Source of the DNA: JALOKP01 sp963800865
GTDB lineage: Bacteria > Acidobacteriota > Polarisedimenticolia > J045
Length of the DNA: 64,000 bases
Assembly (NCBI GenBank): GCA_963800865.1
Contig: CAWDCL010000004.1
Location: forward strand, 1,302,001-1,366,000
Reading direction: 5' to 3'
Of the stretch, positions 36,551 through 46,261 are shown in pieces. Under the pieces are notes generated by a model. That model had not been told where the DNA came from, searched no databases, and worked only from the letters and a program-made list of their open reading frames with translations. How positions within the stretch are numbered: position 1 is the stretch's first letter; each line of letters opens with the position of its first letter. A program made the position numbers and the translations under genes.

Positions 36551-37090
36551 ATGCGCCAGGATCCGGAGCGGCAGGCCCGATTCGTCGACCTGGTCCACGC
36601 CCACCAGGGAGCGATCCGCAAGGTCGCCGCGCTTTACGCCCGCGATCCGGCCGACCGCGAGGACCTGTTCCAGGAGATCGTGCTCCAGCTCTGGCGCTCG
36701 TTCGACTCGTTCCGCGGCGACGCGGCCTTCTCGACCTTCCTCTACCGCGTCGCCCTCAACACGGCCCTGATGCGGCTTCGCCGCTCGTACCGCCGGCCCG
36801 AATTCGAGGCCGGCCGCACGCTCGACGAAGTTCCCGCCCCGACCCCGGCGCCGGAGCGCAGCGATGAGGAGGTCGAGCGGCTCTACGCCGCGATCCGCCA
36901 GCTCGGCCCGCTCGATCGAGCGATCGTGCTGCTCGTGCTCGAGGAGCGCAGCTACGAGGAGATCGCCGCCGTGACGGGCCTCACCCGGGGGAACGTCAGC
37001 GTGCGGATCGTCCGGATCAAGGAGCGCCTGCGCCGCCTGATGGGCGTCGCCGAGAACGGAAAGGACGCGAAGTCATGTTCGACGAGATGA
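36551..37090 (+). CDS. ECF-type RNA polymerase sigma factor
   Basis: A 179-residue sigma-70 family protein. Region 2: ADREDLFQEIVLQLWRSFDSFRGDAAFSTFLYRVALNTALMRLRR. Region 4: ALLGPLDRAIVLLVL...EEIAAVTGLTRGNVSVRIVRIKERL. No receiver or extension. GAAAGGGGGC precedes the ATG. Its end overlaps the start of a membrane protein gene by 16 bases (37075-37090), the usual arrangement for a sigma factor and its anti-sigma partner. Target promoters are unknown. Confidence 0.9.
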   Translation: MRQDPERQARFVDLVHAHQGAIRKVAALYARDPADREDLFQEIVLQLWRSFDSFRGDAAFSTFLYRVALNTALMRLRRSYRRPEFEAGRTLDEVPAPTPAPERSDEEVERLYAAIRQLGPLDRAIVLLVLEERSYEEIAAVTGLTRGNVSVRIVRIKERLRRLMGVAENGKDAKSCSTR

Positions 37091-37788
37091 TCCAGGGAGC
37101 CTGGAACCGCGCCGGGGCGGACGCGCCGCCGCTCTCGCGCGCCGCGATCGAGCAGCTGCTGCGCCCGGCCGCGCGCCGCACCGGACGCGCGCTCGAGTTC
37201 CTCGCCGCGAGCTACGTCGCGATGCTGGCCCTGGCCGCGGTCCTGGCCGTGGCGAACCTCTACGGCTACCGCGGCAACCCGGCGATGCTGGCGGTGGAGG
37301 GGGGCGTGCTCGCGCTCTCGGCCGCCTTCGCCGCGTTCGGCGTGCGGATCTACCGGGAACTGCGGCGGATCGGGCGCTCCGACCTGCCGCTGGCCGAAGC
37401 GGTCGAGCGCCGGCTCGCCTTCCACGAGCGGCGGATCGAGCCGTGGCTGGCGATGGCCGCGACGACCCCCTGGCTGCTGAGCTTCGCGATCAACACGCTG
37501 GTCGACAATGAGGGCGGAACCTACCGGATCAACCACCCGGTCGAGTTCGGCCTCGTCACGGTGGTGATGCTGGTCGGGACCTACCTGGCACTCCGGCTCT
37601 CGCTGCTCCCGATCGTGGTCGAGATGCGCGCGGTGCTGCACGACCTCCGGGCCCAGGTCATCGAAGAGCTGCCGCGGGCCGCGGCAACCCGCCGGCGCTC
37701 GCGGGCCTGGACCGCGGTCGCGGTCGTTGCCCTGGCGCTCGCCGTCCTGTTCTCGCTGTGGCTGTGGCTCTGGCTCGGGGCGGTATGA
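37075..37788 (+). CDS. membrane protein, likely anti-sigma partner
   Basis: A 237-residue protein with a short cytoplasmic N-terminus (residues 1-40), membrane segments at about 45-66, 70-95, 130-150, 168-190 and 212-233, and a soluble loop between. I do not recognise the family. The overlap with the ECF sigma gene suggests it controls that sigma factor; the N-terminal part is too short and lacks the HxxxCxxC motif for a zinc anti-sigma domain, so the mechanism would differ. Confidence 0.7.
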   Translation: MFDEMIQGAWNRAGADAPPLSRAAIEQLLRPAARRTGRALEFLAASYVAMLALAAVLAVANLYGYRGNPAMLAVEGGVLALSAAFAAFGVRIYRELRRIGRSDLPLAEAVERRLAFHERRIEPWLAMAATTPWLLSFAINTLVDNEGGTYRINHPVEFGLVTVVMLVGTYLALRLSLLPIVVEMRAVLHDLRAQVIEELPRAAATRRRSRAWTAVAVVALALAVLFSLWLWLWLGAV

Positions 37789-37806
37789 GGCGGGGAAGGA
37801 CTCGCC

Positions 37807-37812
37807 TATAAT
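37807..37812 (+). promoter_or_regulatory. -10 box of pstS, leaderless arrangement
   Basis: Perfect TATAAT separated from the pstS ATG (37821) by only 8 bases. Transcription should start at or within a base or two of the ATG. No PHO box and no clear -35 are seen. Confidence 0.65.
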
Positions 37813-37820
37813 CCTGGCCC

Positions 37821-38708
37821 ATGGTGCGCAGGACGCGGGTCCACCCCGCTCTGCCCGTCCTCGCGCTTCTCGCTTTCGCCTGTTCCGGCCCGCGCGACGC
37901 GGACAGGGGGGCGTCTGCGGACGCGCAGCGGGTCATCACGGACATCGGCTCGGACACGATGGTCAACCTGGCCCTCGCCTGGGCGGAAGCCTACGCGGTG
38001 AGCCAGCCGGAGGTCCGCCTGTCGGTGACGGGCGGCGGCACGGGGACCGGCATCACCGCGCTGATCAACGGCACGGCCGACATCGCCAACGCATCCCGGG
38101 AGATGAAGAAGGAGGAACTCGAGGCGGCCCGCGGCAAGGGGGTCGAGGCGATCGAGCACGTCGTGGCCCGTGACGCGATCGCGGTCATCGTCCACAAGAG
38201 CAACCCCGTCTCGCACCTGACGATCGGCCAGCTCTCCGACATCTACTCCGGGAAGATCTCGAACTGGCGCGAGGTCGGCGGGGAGGACCGCCCGATCGTG
38301 CGTCTGTCGCGTGAGACCAACTCCGGCACGCACGTCTTCTTTCTGGAAGCGGTCGTCCGCCGCGGCGACAAGAAGGACAAGACGCTGCTCTCGACCGACA
38401 CGCTGCTGCTGTCGTCGTCGGAGGGCGTGACCGCGGAGGTGGTCCAGAACCCGAATGCGCTCGGCTACGAGGGGCTCGGCTACGTGACCGACGAAATGAA
38501 GGTCGTGGCCGTTTCCAAGGGGGACAACGGACCCTACGTCATGCCTTCCGCCGACACCGTCGACGACGGCAGCTACCCGATCGCGCGCGACCTGTACTTC
38601 TACACCCGCGGCGAGCCCCAGGGCGCGCTGGGCGACTACATCCGCTGGGTCACCGGCGGCGAGGCCCAGCGGATCGTCCGGGATCTGGGCTTCGTCCCGG
38701 TCAACTGA
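37821..38708 (+). CDS. pstS: phosphate-binding lipoprotein PstS
   Basis: A 295-residue periplasmic binding protein with a lipobox (LLAFAC, Cys21). It has the phosphate-site motifs of the family: GSDTMVNLALAWAEAY, TGGGTGTGITALINGTADIANASREMKK, VARDAIAVIVHKSNPV, LTIGQLSDIYSGKISNW and RETNSGTHVFF. First gene of pstSCAB. It lacks a leader, so translation would begin on a leaderless mRNA. Confidence 0.96.
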   Translation: MVRRTRVHPALPVLALLAFACSGPRDADRGASADAQRVITDIGSDTMVNLALAWAEAYAVSQPEVRLSVTGGGTGTGITALINGTADIANASREMKKEELEAARGKGVEAIEHVVARDAIAVIVHKSNPVSHLTIGQLSDIYSGKISNWREVGGEDRPIVRLSRETNSGTHVFFLEAVVRRGDKKDKTLLSTDTLLLSSSEGVTAEVVQNPNALGYEGLGYVTDEMKVVAVSKGDNGPYVMPSADTVDDGSYPIARDLYFYTRGEPQGALGDYIRWVTGGEAQRIVRDLGFVPVN

Positions 38709-38727
38709 AGCGATCCGGAGCAGCCCC

Positions 38728-39624
38728 GTGGCGCGCACCCGGCACCCCTTCGAAGCGGCGATCGAGGCCGTCATCCGGCTGTCCGGCTACTCGGCGATCA
38801 TCTTCGTCGCGCTGATCTCGCTCTTCCTGCTGCGCGAGGGGCTGCCGGCGTTCAGCGAGGTCCCGCTGGCCTCGCTCTTCGGGGCCCGCTGGTACCCGAT
38901 CGAGGGCTACTTCGCACTCGGACCGCTGATCTGGGGCTCGCTCGTCGTGACGGTCGGCGCGGGGCTGTTCGCGGTCCCGCTCGGCGTGGCGGCGGCGATG
39001 TTCATCGCCGAGGTGGCGCCGCGCTGGCTGCGCGAGGTCCTCAAGCCACTGGTCGAGATCCTCGCCGGCCTGCCCTCCGTGGTCCTGGGGTTCCTGGGGA
39101 TCGTGGTGCTCGTCCCGGCGATCCGCGAGACGCTCGGCCTGGCCACCGGGCTGACCGCGCTGACCGGCTCGCTGCTGCTGGCCGGGATGGCGCTGCCGAC
39201 GATCGTCAGCGTCGCCGAGGATGCGCTCGACGCGGTCCCCGCGGCCTACAAGATCGGCTCGCTCGCGCTGGGCGCCTCGCGCTGGCAGACACTCTGGCGT
39301 GTCACGCTCCCGGCCGCGCGGACCGGTGTGCTGACCGCGATCATGCTCGGGATCGGGCGGGCGGTCGGCGAGACGATGGCCGTCATGATGGTCACCGGCA
39401 ACGCGCCGGTCGTGATCTTCGGCCCGCGGGCCCTCGTCTCGCCGGTGCGCACCATGACTGCGACGGTCGCCGCCGAGATGGGCGAGGTCGCGCGCGGCAG
39501 CGTCCACTACCACGTGCTCTTCACGGTCGGGCTGGTGCTGTTCGTGATCAGCTTCGCGGTCAACGTGCTGGCCTCGATGGTCCTGCTGAAGCGGCGCGCT
39601 GCTGCCGGGAGGATGCTCTCGTGA
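38728..39624 (+). CDS. pstC: phosphate ABC transporter permease PstC
   Basis: A 298-residue permease with six membrane helices and the ABC coupling motif region (EDALDAVPAAYKIGSLALGASRWQTLWRVTLPAARTG). PstC features: GLPSVVLGFLGIVVLVP and GRAVGETMAVMMVTGN. GTG start at 38728, 19 bases after pstS. Its stop overlaps the GTG of pstA (GTGA). Confidence 0.96.
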   Translation: MARTRHPFEAAIEAVIRLSGYSAIIFVALISLFLLREGLPAFSEVPLASLFGARWYPIEGYFALGPLIWGSLVVTVGAGLFAVPLGVAAAMFIAEVAPRWLREVLKPLVEILAGLPSVVLGFLGIVVLVPAIRETLGLATGLTALTGSLLLAGMALPTIVSVAEDALDAVPAAYKIGSLALGASRWQTLWRVTLPAARTGVLTAIMLGIGRAVGETMAVMMVTGNAPVVIFGPRALVSPVRTMTATVAAEMGEVARGSVHYHVLFTVGLVLFVISFAVNVLASMVLLKRRAAAGRMLS

Positions 39625-40474
39625 GCCCCGGCGAACGCCGGCTCCTCGTGCAGCGCGTCGCGTTCTCGATGCTGGGGCTCGCGACCGCGCTGACCGTGCT
39701 GCCGATCATCCTGATCGTCGGCGTGATCGCGTGGAAGGGCGCGCCCGCCCTGAGCCCCGCCTTCCTCTTCGAGGCCCCGCGCGACGGCCTGCGGGCGGGC
39801 GGAATCTGGCCGGCCCTGGTCGGCACGATCTACCTCACGATCGGCACCGGGCTGATCGCGGTCCCCGTCGGGCTCGCGGCGGCGATCTACCTGTCGGAGT
39901 ACGCCCGCGAGAACGTCTTCACGCGCGCGATCCGGATCGCGATCATCAACCTCGCCGGGATCCCTTCGGTCGTCTACGGGCTGTTCGGACTGGCGCTGTT
40001 CGTGCTGTTCCTGGGCCTCGGCACCTCGATCGTCGCCGCTTCGCTGACGCTCTCGATCATGACGCTGCCAGTGATCATCAGCACCGCCGAGGAGGCGCTG
40101 CGCGCGGTGCCGCAGAGCTTCCGGCTGGTCTCGCAGGGGATGGGCGGGACGAAGTGGCAGACGATCCGGCGGATCGTGCTGCCGCAGGCGCTCCCCGGGA
40201 TTCTCACCGGCGTGATCCTCGGGCTCGAGCGCGCGGCGGGGGAGACGGCGCCGATCCTGTTCACCGGCGCCGCGCTCTTCCTGCCTCAGCTCCCGAAGTC
40301 GATCTTCGACGAGACGATGGCCCTCCCGTACCACCTCTTCGTGATCTCGACGCAGGTCCCCGGGATGCCGGTCAAGGTCCAGTTCGGGACCGCGCTCGTG
40401 CTGCTCGCCTTCGTCCTGTCGATGAACGTCCTGGCGACCTTCATCCGCAGCCATTACCGCCGGCGGAGGCAGTG

Positions 40475-40478
<4 letters not shown>
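39621..40478 (+). CDS. pstA: phosphate ABC transporter permease PstA
   Basis: A 285-residue permease with six membrane helices. PstA marks: NLAGIPSVVYGLFGLALFV, EEALRAVPQSFRLVSQGMGGTKWQTIRRIVLPQALPGILTG, and LERAAGETAPILFTGAA. GTG start overlapping the pstC stop; stop overlapping the GTG of pstB. Confidence 0.96.
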
Positions 40479-41246
<768 letters not shown>

Positions 41247-41266
<20 letters not shown>

Positions 41267-43529
41267 GCGGGAGCGCCCGAGCCGCGCTCCGCTCCAGCGA
41301 CCACCCGCCCTTCAGCCCGAAGACGAACCACCCGAGCACCAGCATCCCGGCGGCGAAGATCGTGTCGCCGACGACGCGCATCCAGCGCAGCGTCTCCATC
41401 AGGCCGGTCTGCATGAACTCCGCCGAGCGCGCGTACCACAGCCCGTGCTCGACCGAGGCCCAGGTCTGCAGCAGCCCGATCGGCAGCAGGCTCAGGAGGA
41501 CCATCAGCGAGAGGCCGATGTTCATCGCCCAGAAGGAGAAGGCCAGGGGTTTCGTCTTCCAGGCCGCGGTGACGTCGAGCCCGCGCAGGCAGAACAGCAT
41601 CAGCCCGATCCCGAGCATCCCGTACACGCCGAACAGTGCGGTGTGGCCGTGGACCGCGGTCGTGTTCAGGCCCTGCATGTAGTAGAGCGCGATCGGCGGG
41701 TTGATCAGGAACCCGAACAGGCCCGCGCCGACGAGGTTCCAGAAGGCGACCGCGACGAAGAAGTAGATCGGCCAGCGGTAGGCCGAGACCCAGGTCCGGA
41801 CGCGGGCCAGCCGCAGGTTCCCGGTCGCCTCGAAGCCGATCAGGACGAGCGGGACGATCTCGAGCGCCGAGAAGACCGCGCCGAAGGCCAGCACGCCGGT
41901 CGGGGTCCCGGTGAAGTAGAGGTGGTGCATCGTGCCGATGATCCCGCCGGTGAGGTAGATCACGCTCGAGAAGAGCGCGGCGCGCGTCGCCGACGCCACG
42001 CTGACCAGCCCCAGGCGCGTGAACAGGAAGGCGATCGCCACCGTCGCGAAGACCTCGAAGAACCCCTCGACCCAGAGGTGGACGACCCACCAGCGCCAGT
42101 ACTCGGCGATCGCGAGGTTGGTGTGACGGCCCCACATCAGGCCGGCACCGTAGAACAGGCCGATCGCGGCCGCGGCGATCACGAAGAGGCCCAGCAACTG
42201 GCGACCCTGCAGGTCGCGCTTGAAGGCCGGCGCGAGCGCCCGCCCGACGAGGAAGAGCCAGATCAGGAGCCCGGCGAAGAGCAGGATCTGCCAGAAGCGC
42301 CCGAGATCGACGTATTCGTAGCCCATGTGGCCGAACCAGAAGTTCTGGGCCATGCCCAGCTTCTGCATCACGCCGAGCCATTCGCCGGCGAACGAGCCGA
42401 CGACGACGACGAGCAGAGCGCCGAAGAGCAGGTTGACGCCGAAGCGCTGGCCCCGGGGCTCGGCCCCCGCGACGGCCGGGGCGATGAACAGGCCGGTCGC
42501 CAGCCACGCCGTCGCGATCCAGAAGATGCCCGCCTGGACGTGCCAGGTCCGGGCGACGGAGTAGGGGAGCCAGTCGGCGAGCGGGATCCCGTAGAACCCG
42601 GAGCCCTCCACGCCGTAGTGCGCCGTGATCGCGCCGACCGCCATCTGCACCACGATCAGCAGCGCCACGACCCAGAAGTACTTCAGCGTGGCGAGCATCG
42701 ACGGTGTCGGACGCAGCGCCAGGAACGGATCGGTCGCCGGGGCGCCGGCGCCGGGCGGCTCCTCGTCGCGCCGGCCTCCCTGGTACCAGACCAGGGCGCC
42801 GACGCCGGCCAGCAGCGCGATGAAGCTGATCACCGACCAGACCACGATCGAGCCCGACGGGCGGTTGTCGATCAGCGCCTCGGCCGGCCAGTTGGTGGTG
42901 TAGGTGATCGCCTGTCCCGGGCGCTCCGTGCCGGCGGCCCAGGCGGTCCAGAAGACGAAGGCGCCGAGCAGGCGGCGGCGTTCCGGGTCGGGAATCGTGT
43001 CGGTCCTGATCGCGTACGCGTCGCGCAGCGCGGCGAGCCCGGGATCGTGGCCGAAGAGCGCGTCGTAGTGAGCCGCGACGGCGGCGATCGAGGCCGCCCG
43101 GTCGTCGCTGATCGTGACGGTGCGGGTGACCGGGTCGTAGGTGTTGGTCCGGATCTCCTGCTTGAGGCGCGCCCTGAGCGCGGCCTGCTGCGCGAGGTCG
43201 AGGCCGGAGAAGGCCCCGCCGTGCCCCTCGGCGGCCCAGCGGTCGAGCAGGAAGACGAGCTCGCGGTGGAGCCAGTCGGCGGTCCAGTCGGGCGCGACGT
43301 AGGCCCCGTGCCCCCAGATCGACCCGAGCTCGTGTCCGCCCATCGACTGCCAGACGTTCTGACCCGACCGGATGTCGTCGCCTGTGAACAGGACGGTCCC
43401 CGACGCCGTCGCGACCCGGTCCGGGATCGGTGGCGCCTGCCGGTAGATCTCGACGCCGAAGTAGCCCAGCGTCGCGAAGGAAAGCCCCACGACGAGGGCG
43501 AATGCGATCCAGAGTCGCCTGTTGGTCAT
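41247..43529 (-). CDS. norZ: quinol-dependent nitric oxide reductase, single subunit
   Basis: Reduces NO to N2O with electrons from quinol, as respiration or defence. The 760-residue length and N-terminal extension (GDDIRSGQNVWQSMGGHELGSIWGHGAYVAPDWTADWLHRE) mark qNor, which fuses a NorC-like part to NorB and takes electrons without cytochrome c. The catalytic core has the heme and FeB residues in TWHVQAGIFWIATAWLATGLF, WWVVHLWVEGFFEVFATV and GTMHHLYFTGTP, with about 14 membrane helices in all. The ATG at 43529 follows GGAGGAG. No other denitrification gene is in the window. The C-terminus overlaps pstB on the opposite strand. Confidence 0.96.
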
Positions 43530-43593
43530 CGAAACTCCTCCATGCGGTCCGGTGAATAGGGAATTACGGACCGTCATATCCGTTATGGAGGAG

Positions 43594-43621
43594 AGAATAC
43601 ATCCGGATATTCGGATGTCAA
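43594..43621 (-). promoter_or_regulatory. qNor promoter with dyad operator in the spacer
   Basis: On the minus strand TTGACA, a 16-base spacer and TATTCT. The perfect dyad ACATCCG-gatatt-CGGATGT (43599-43618) fills the spacer and reaches into both hexamers, so a bound dimer would exclude RNA polymerase. An NO-sensing repressor of the NsrR/Rrf2 type is the obvious candidate, though the sequence differs from the published NsrR box. Confidence 0.7.
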
Positions 43622-43675
43622 GATCCGCTAATTAGATTCCCGGACACCCCGGAATCCGCCCGCCGGGCCCCACCC

Positions 43676-46249
43676 TCAGACCGCCGCGGGGCCGTGCCCG
43701 GCCGGGGGGGGCGACGAGCCTGGCCGGCCCGGATCGGGCGGCGCGGCCCCGAGCGCCTCCCGGACCCCCGGATCGACCGAGCGCAGGTGGAGGTCCCGCT
43801 GCGGGAACGGGATCTCGATCCCGGCCCGTCGCAGCGCGTCGTCGACCGCCGCCAGCACGTCGCTCTGAACGGTCATCCAGTTGTCGAAATCGCCGGTCCA
43901 GAAGCGCAGCGAGAAGTCGAGCGTGCTCTCTCCGAAGCCGAGGAAGAGCGGGTTCGGAGGCGGGTGCGCCAGGACCTTCGCGTGCCCCGCCGCCGCGCCA
44001 CGCAGCAGCTCGAGCACCCGTCCCGGTTCCGTGCCGTAGGCCACGCCGACCCGGACGTCGATCCGGCGGAGCTTGTCGCTGTGGGTCCAGTTGACGACCT
44101 GGTCGGAGATCAGGTTGCTGTTCGGAACGATCACGGACGCGCCGTCGAAGGTCCGGACGACGCTCGAGCGGACGCCGATCCGCCGCACCGTCCCGGTCAG
44201 CTTCCCGAGCTCGACGACGTCGCCGATCTCGATCGGCCGCTCGAGGATCAGGATCAGCCCGGCGACGAAGTTGCTGATGATGTTCTGCAGGCCGAAGCCG
44301 ACGCCGATGCTGAAGGCGCTGATCAGCAGCGTCAGCCGGTTGAGCTCGAAGCCCGACATCGAGAGGGCGACCATGAAGCCGGCCGCGAGCAGCAGGTAGC
44401 GGGTGATCGTGACGATCGCGTTGGCGTGGCCGCGGGCGATCCGGGTCCGCGGGAGGAACTCCTCCGCGAGAACGTACGCGACGAGGCGGGAGAACAGGAC
44501 CGCGGCCGCGAGGCCCAGCACGAAGGTCGCGACGTCGCCCAGCGAGATGTCGAGGGCGCCGAGGACGAAGCGATGCGAGAGGCCCCGGCTGATCCAGCCG
44601 GAGACGGCCGGCACCACGGTGAAGGTGTGCAGCGTGAAGAGCGTCCAGCCGGCGGTGGCCAGGCCCACCAGGAGCCGCGTGCCGCCGGCGACGAACTGCG
44701 GCCCGTGGACGGTCGCAGTGCGAAGGTAGGCATCAGGACGGCTCACCCAGGCGCGGATCAGGATCGCTGCGAGGGCGACCAGCAGGTACAGGAACAGCGC
44801 CGAGAGCCCGGCTGTCAGACTCGACGAGGTCAGGAGCTCGGCCAGCGAGAGGTTGCCGGCGACGTTCGAGACGATCGCGGCGCCGAACAGCGCGGCCGCC
44901 AGGCCTGCGAGGACGAGCACGGCATCCCACCAGCGGCCGGCCAGCGCCCGGCGCGCCGGGCTGCCGGGGCGCGCTCCCCAGGCGATTCCGGCGAACGCGA
45001 GCAGCCCGATCAGCAGCAGGAGCAGGCGCGAGCCGAGCGGGGCCGCGACGGCCAGGGTCCGCAGCCGGTCTGCCAGGCCGAGCACCAGCAGACCGGCCAG
45101 GTAGGGCCGCAGCGCGGCCGCAACCATCGGGCCGGCGATCGAGCCGATCACCGCGATGGCGACGATCGACAGCAGGTCGTAATACGCTGCGGGAGCGCGC
45201 GGGAACAGCAGCACCTGCAGCGCCAGCACGCAGAGGATCGCCGAGCGGGCCGGTCGCTGCAGCAGCTCGAGCCCGACCGCGGCCAGCCGGTCCGGGGGCG
45301 ACAGCCCCGCGACCCCCCGGCGCGCGACGGTCAGCAGCACGAACAGCGCCGCGAAGACCACGGCGCTGAACGCGATCCGGCCGGGGGACCGGAGCACCGT
45401 CGCGAACAGGCGCAGGCTCTCCTTCCAGCGTCCTTCGCCCTGCGCCGGCGTCCCGGCGGCGCGGGTGGCGAGCGCGGTCCACAGCGGAGGGCTGTCGACC
45501 CGGAGCAGTTTCGCCCGCTCGGCGCTGGCCGTCGCCTCGATCCACGCCGAGCCCTCGTCGATGATGAGTTGGAGCTCGGTGAGCTTCAGTTGCAGTTCGA
45601 GCGTCCGCTCGAGCTCGGCGCGGGTTCTGCCGTTCACGGCGTCGATCGCCCCGGCCAGCTCGTCGATCGCCTTGCGCAACACCGCCTCGGAATCCGCCCC
45701 AGCGAGGGCGCGTCCCGTCAGGTTCCAGCGTTCGCCGAGCAGGGTGAGCTCGGCCTGAAGCGCCTGCAGCGCCGTGATCCGCCGCTGGATCGCCTCCGCG
45801 GCCACATCGGCCTGCAGCCGCGAGATCCGCCACTCGTTCCCGGCGCTGAACAGGGCGCGGAAGGTGCGCTGGGCGGCCGGCAGATCCCGCTCGACGTTGA
45901 CCAGCTCCTGGGCCGCTGCCAGCCGGCCCTCGATCTCCCCGTCCAGCTCGTCCATGGACCGGGGTCGACGCAGGGTGATTTCCGCGCGGCGCAGCGCCTG
46001 CCGCGACTCGAGCAGCGCGGTCGAGATCGAGACGAGCGGGTACGGGGTGGGCGGGCGGGCGGCACTCGCGGCGGCGTTGACGGCGTCGTCGGCGCCGGCC
46101 GCCGGACCGGTCGCGGCGGCCGGCTCGGCGCCCCGGGAGGGAAATCCCGGAAGCGGGAGCTGCGCCGCTGCCAGCGGCACGCCGGCACCCAGCAGCAGCA
46201 GCGCGATCGGTGCGCGTAGGGCTCGGGCAAGGGACGACACGGGGAACAC
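43676..46249 (-). CDS. large MscS-family mechanosensitive channel
   Basis: An 857-residue protein in the MscK/MscM size class. Signal peptide, then a periplasmic coiled-coil-rich region (about 75-265), around ten membrane helices, and the MscS core near residues 640-850: FSIGVGFGLQNIISNFVAGLILILERPIEIGDVVEL, GTVRRIGVRSSVVRTFDGASVIVPNSNLISDQVVNWTHSD. It releases solutes on osmotic downshock. GTG starts at 46249 or 46240 are both possible. It follows the hybrid kinase gene by 12 bases, so both are one transcript. Confidence 0.92.
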   Translation of the reverse strand: MFPVSSLARALRAPIALLLLGAGVPLAAAQLPLPGFPSRGAEPAAATGPAAGADDAVNAAASAARPPTPYPLVSISTALLESRQALRRAEITLRRPRSMDELDGEIEGRLAAAQELVNVERDLPAAQRTFRALFSAGNEWRISRLQADVAAEAIQRRITALQALQAELTLLGERWNLTGRALAGADSEAVLRKAIDELAGAIDAVNGRTRAELERTLELQLKLTELQLIIDEGSAWIEATASAERAKLLRVDSPPLWTALATRAAGTPAQGEGRWKESLRLFATVLRSPGRIAFSAVVFAALFVLLTVARRGVAGLSPPDRLAAVGLELLQRPARSAILCVLALQVLLFPRAPAAYYDLLSIVAIAVIGSIAGPMVAAALRPYLAGLLVLGLADRLRTLAVAAPLGSRLLLLLIGLLAFAGIAWGARPGSPARRALAGRWWDAVLVLAGLAAALFGAAIVSNVAGNLSLAELLTSSSLTAGLSALFLYLLVALAAILIRAWVSRPDAYLRTATVHGPQFVAGGTRLLVGLATAGWTLFTLHTFTVVPAVSGWISRGLSHRFVLGALDISLGDVATFVLGLAAAVLFSRLVAYVLAEEFLPRTRIARGHANAIVTITRYLLLAAGFMVALSMSGFELNRLTLLISAFSIGVGFGLQNIISNFVAGLILILERPIEIGDVVELGKLTGTVRRIGVRSSVVRTFDGASVIVPNSNLISDQVVNWTHSDKLRRIDVRVGVAYGTEPGRVLELLRGAAAGHAKVLAHPPPNPLFLGFGESTLDFSLRFWTGDFDNWMTVQSDVLAAVDDALRRAGIEIPFPQRDLHLRSVDPGVREALGAAPPDPGRPGSSPPPAGHGPAAV

Positions 46250-46261
46250 TCCCCGCGCAGT

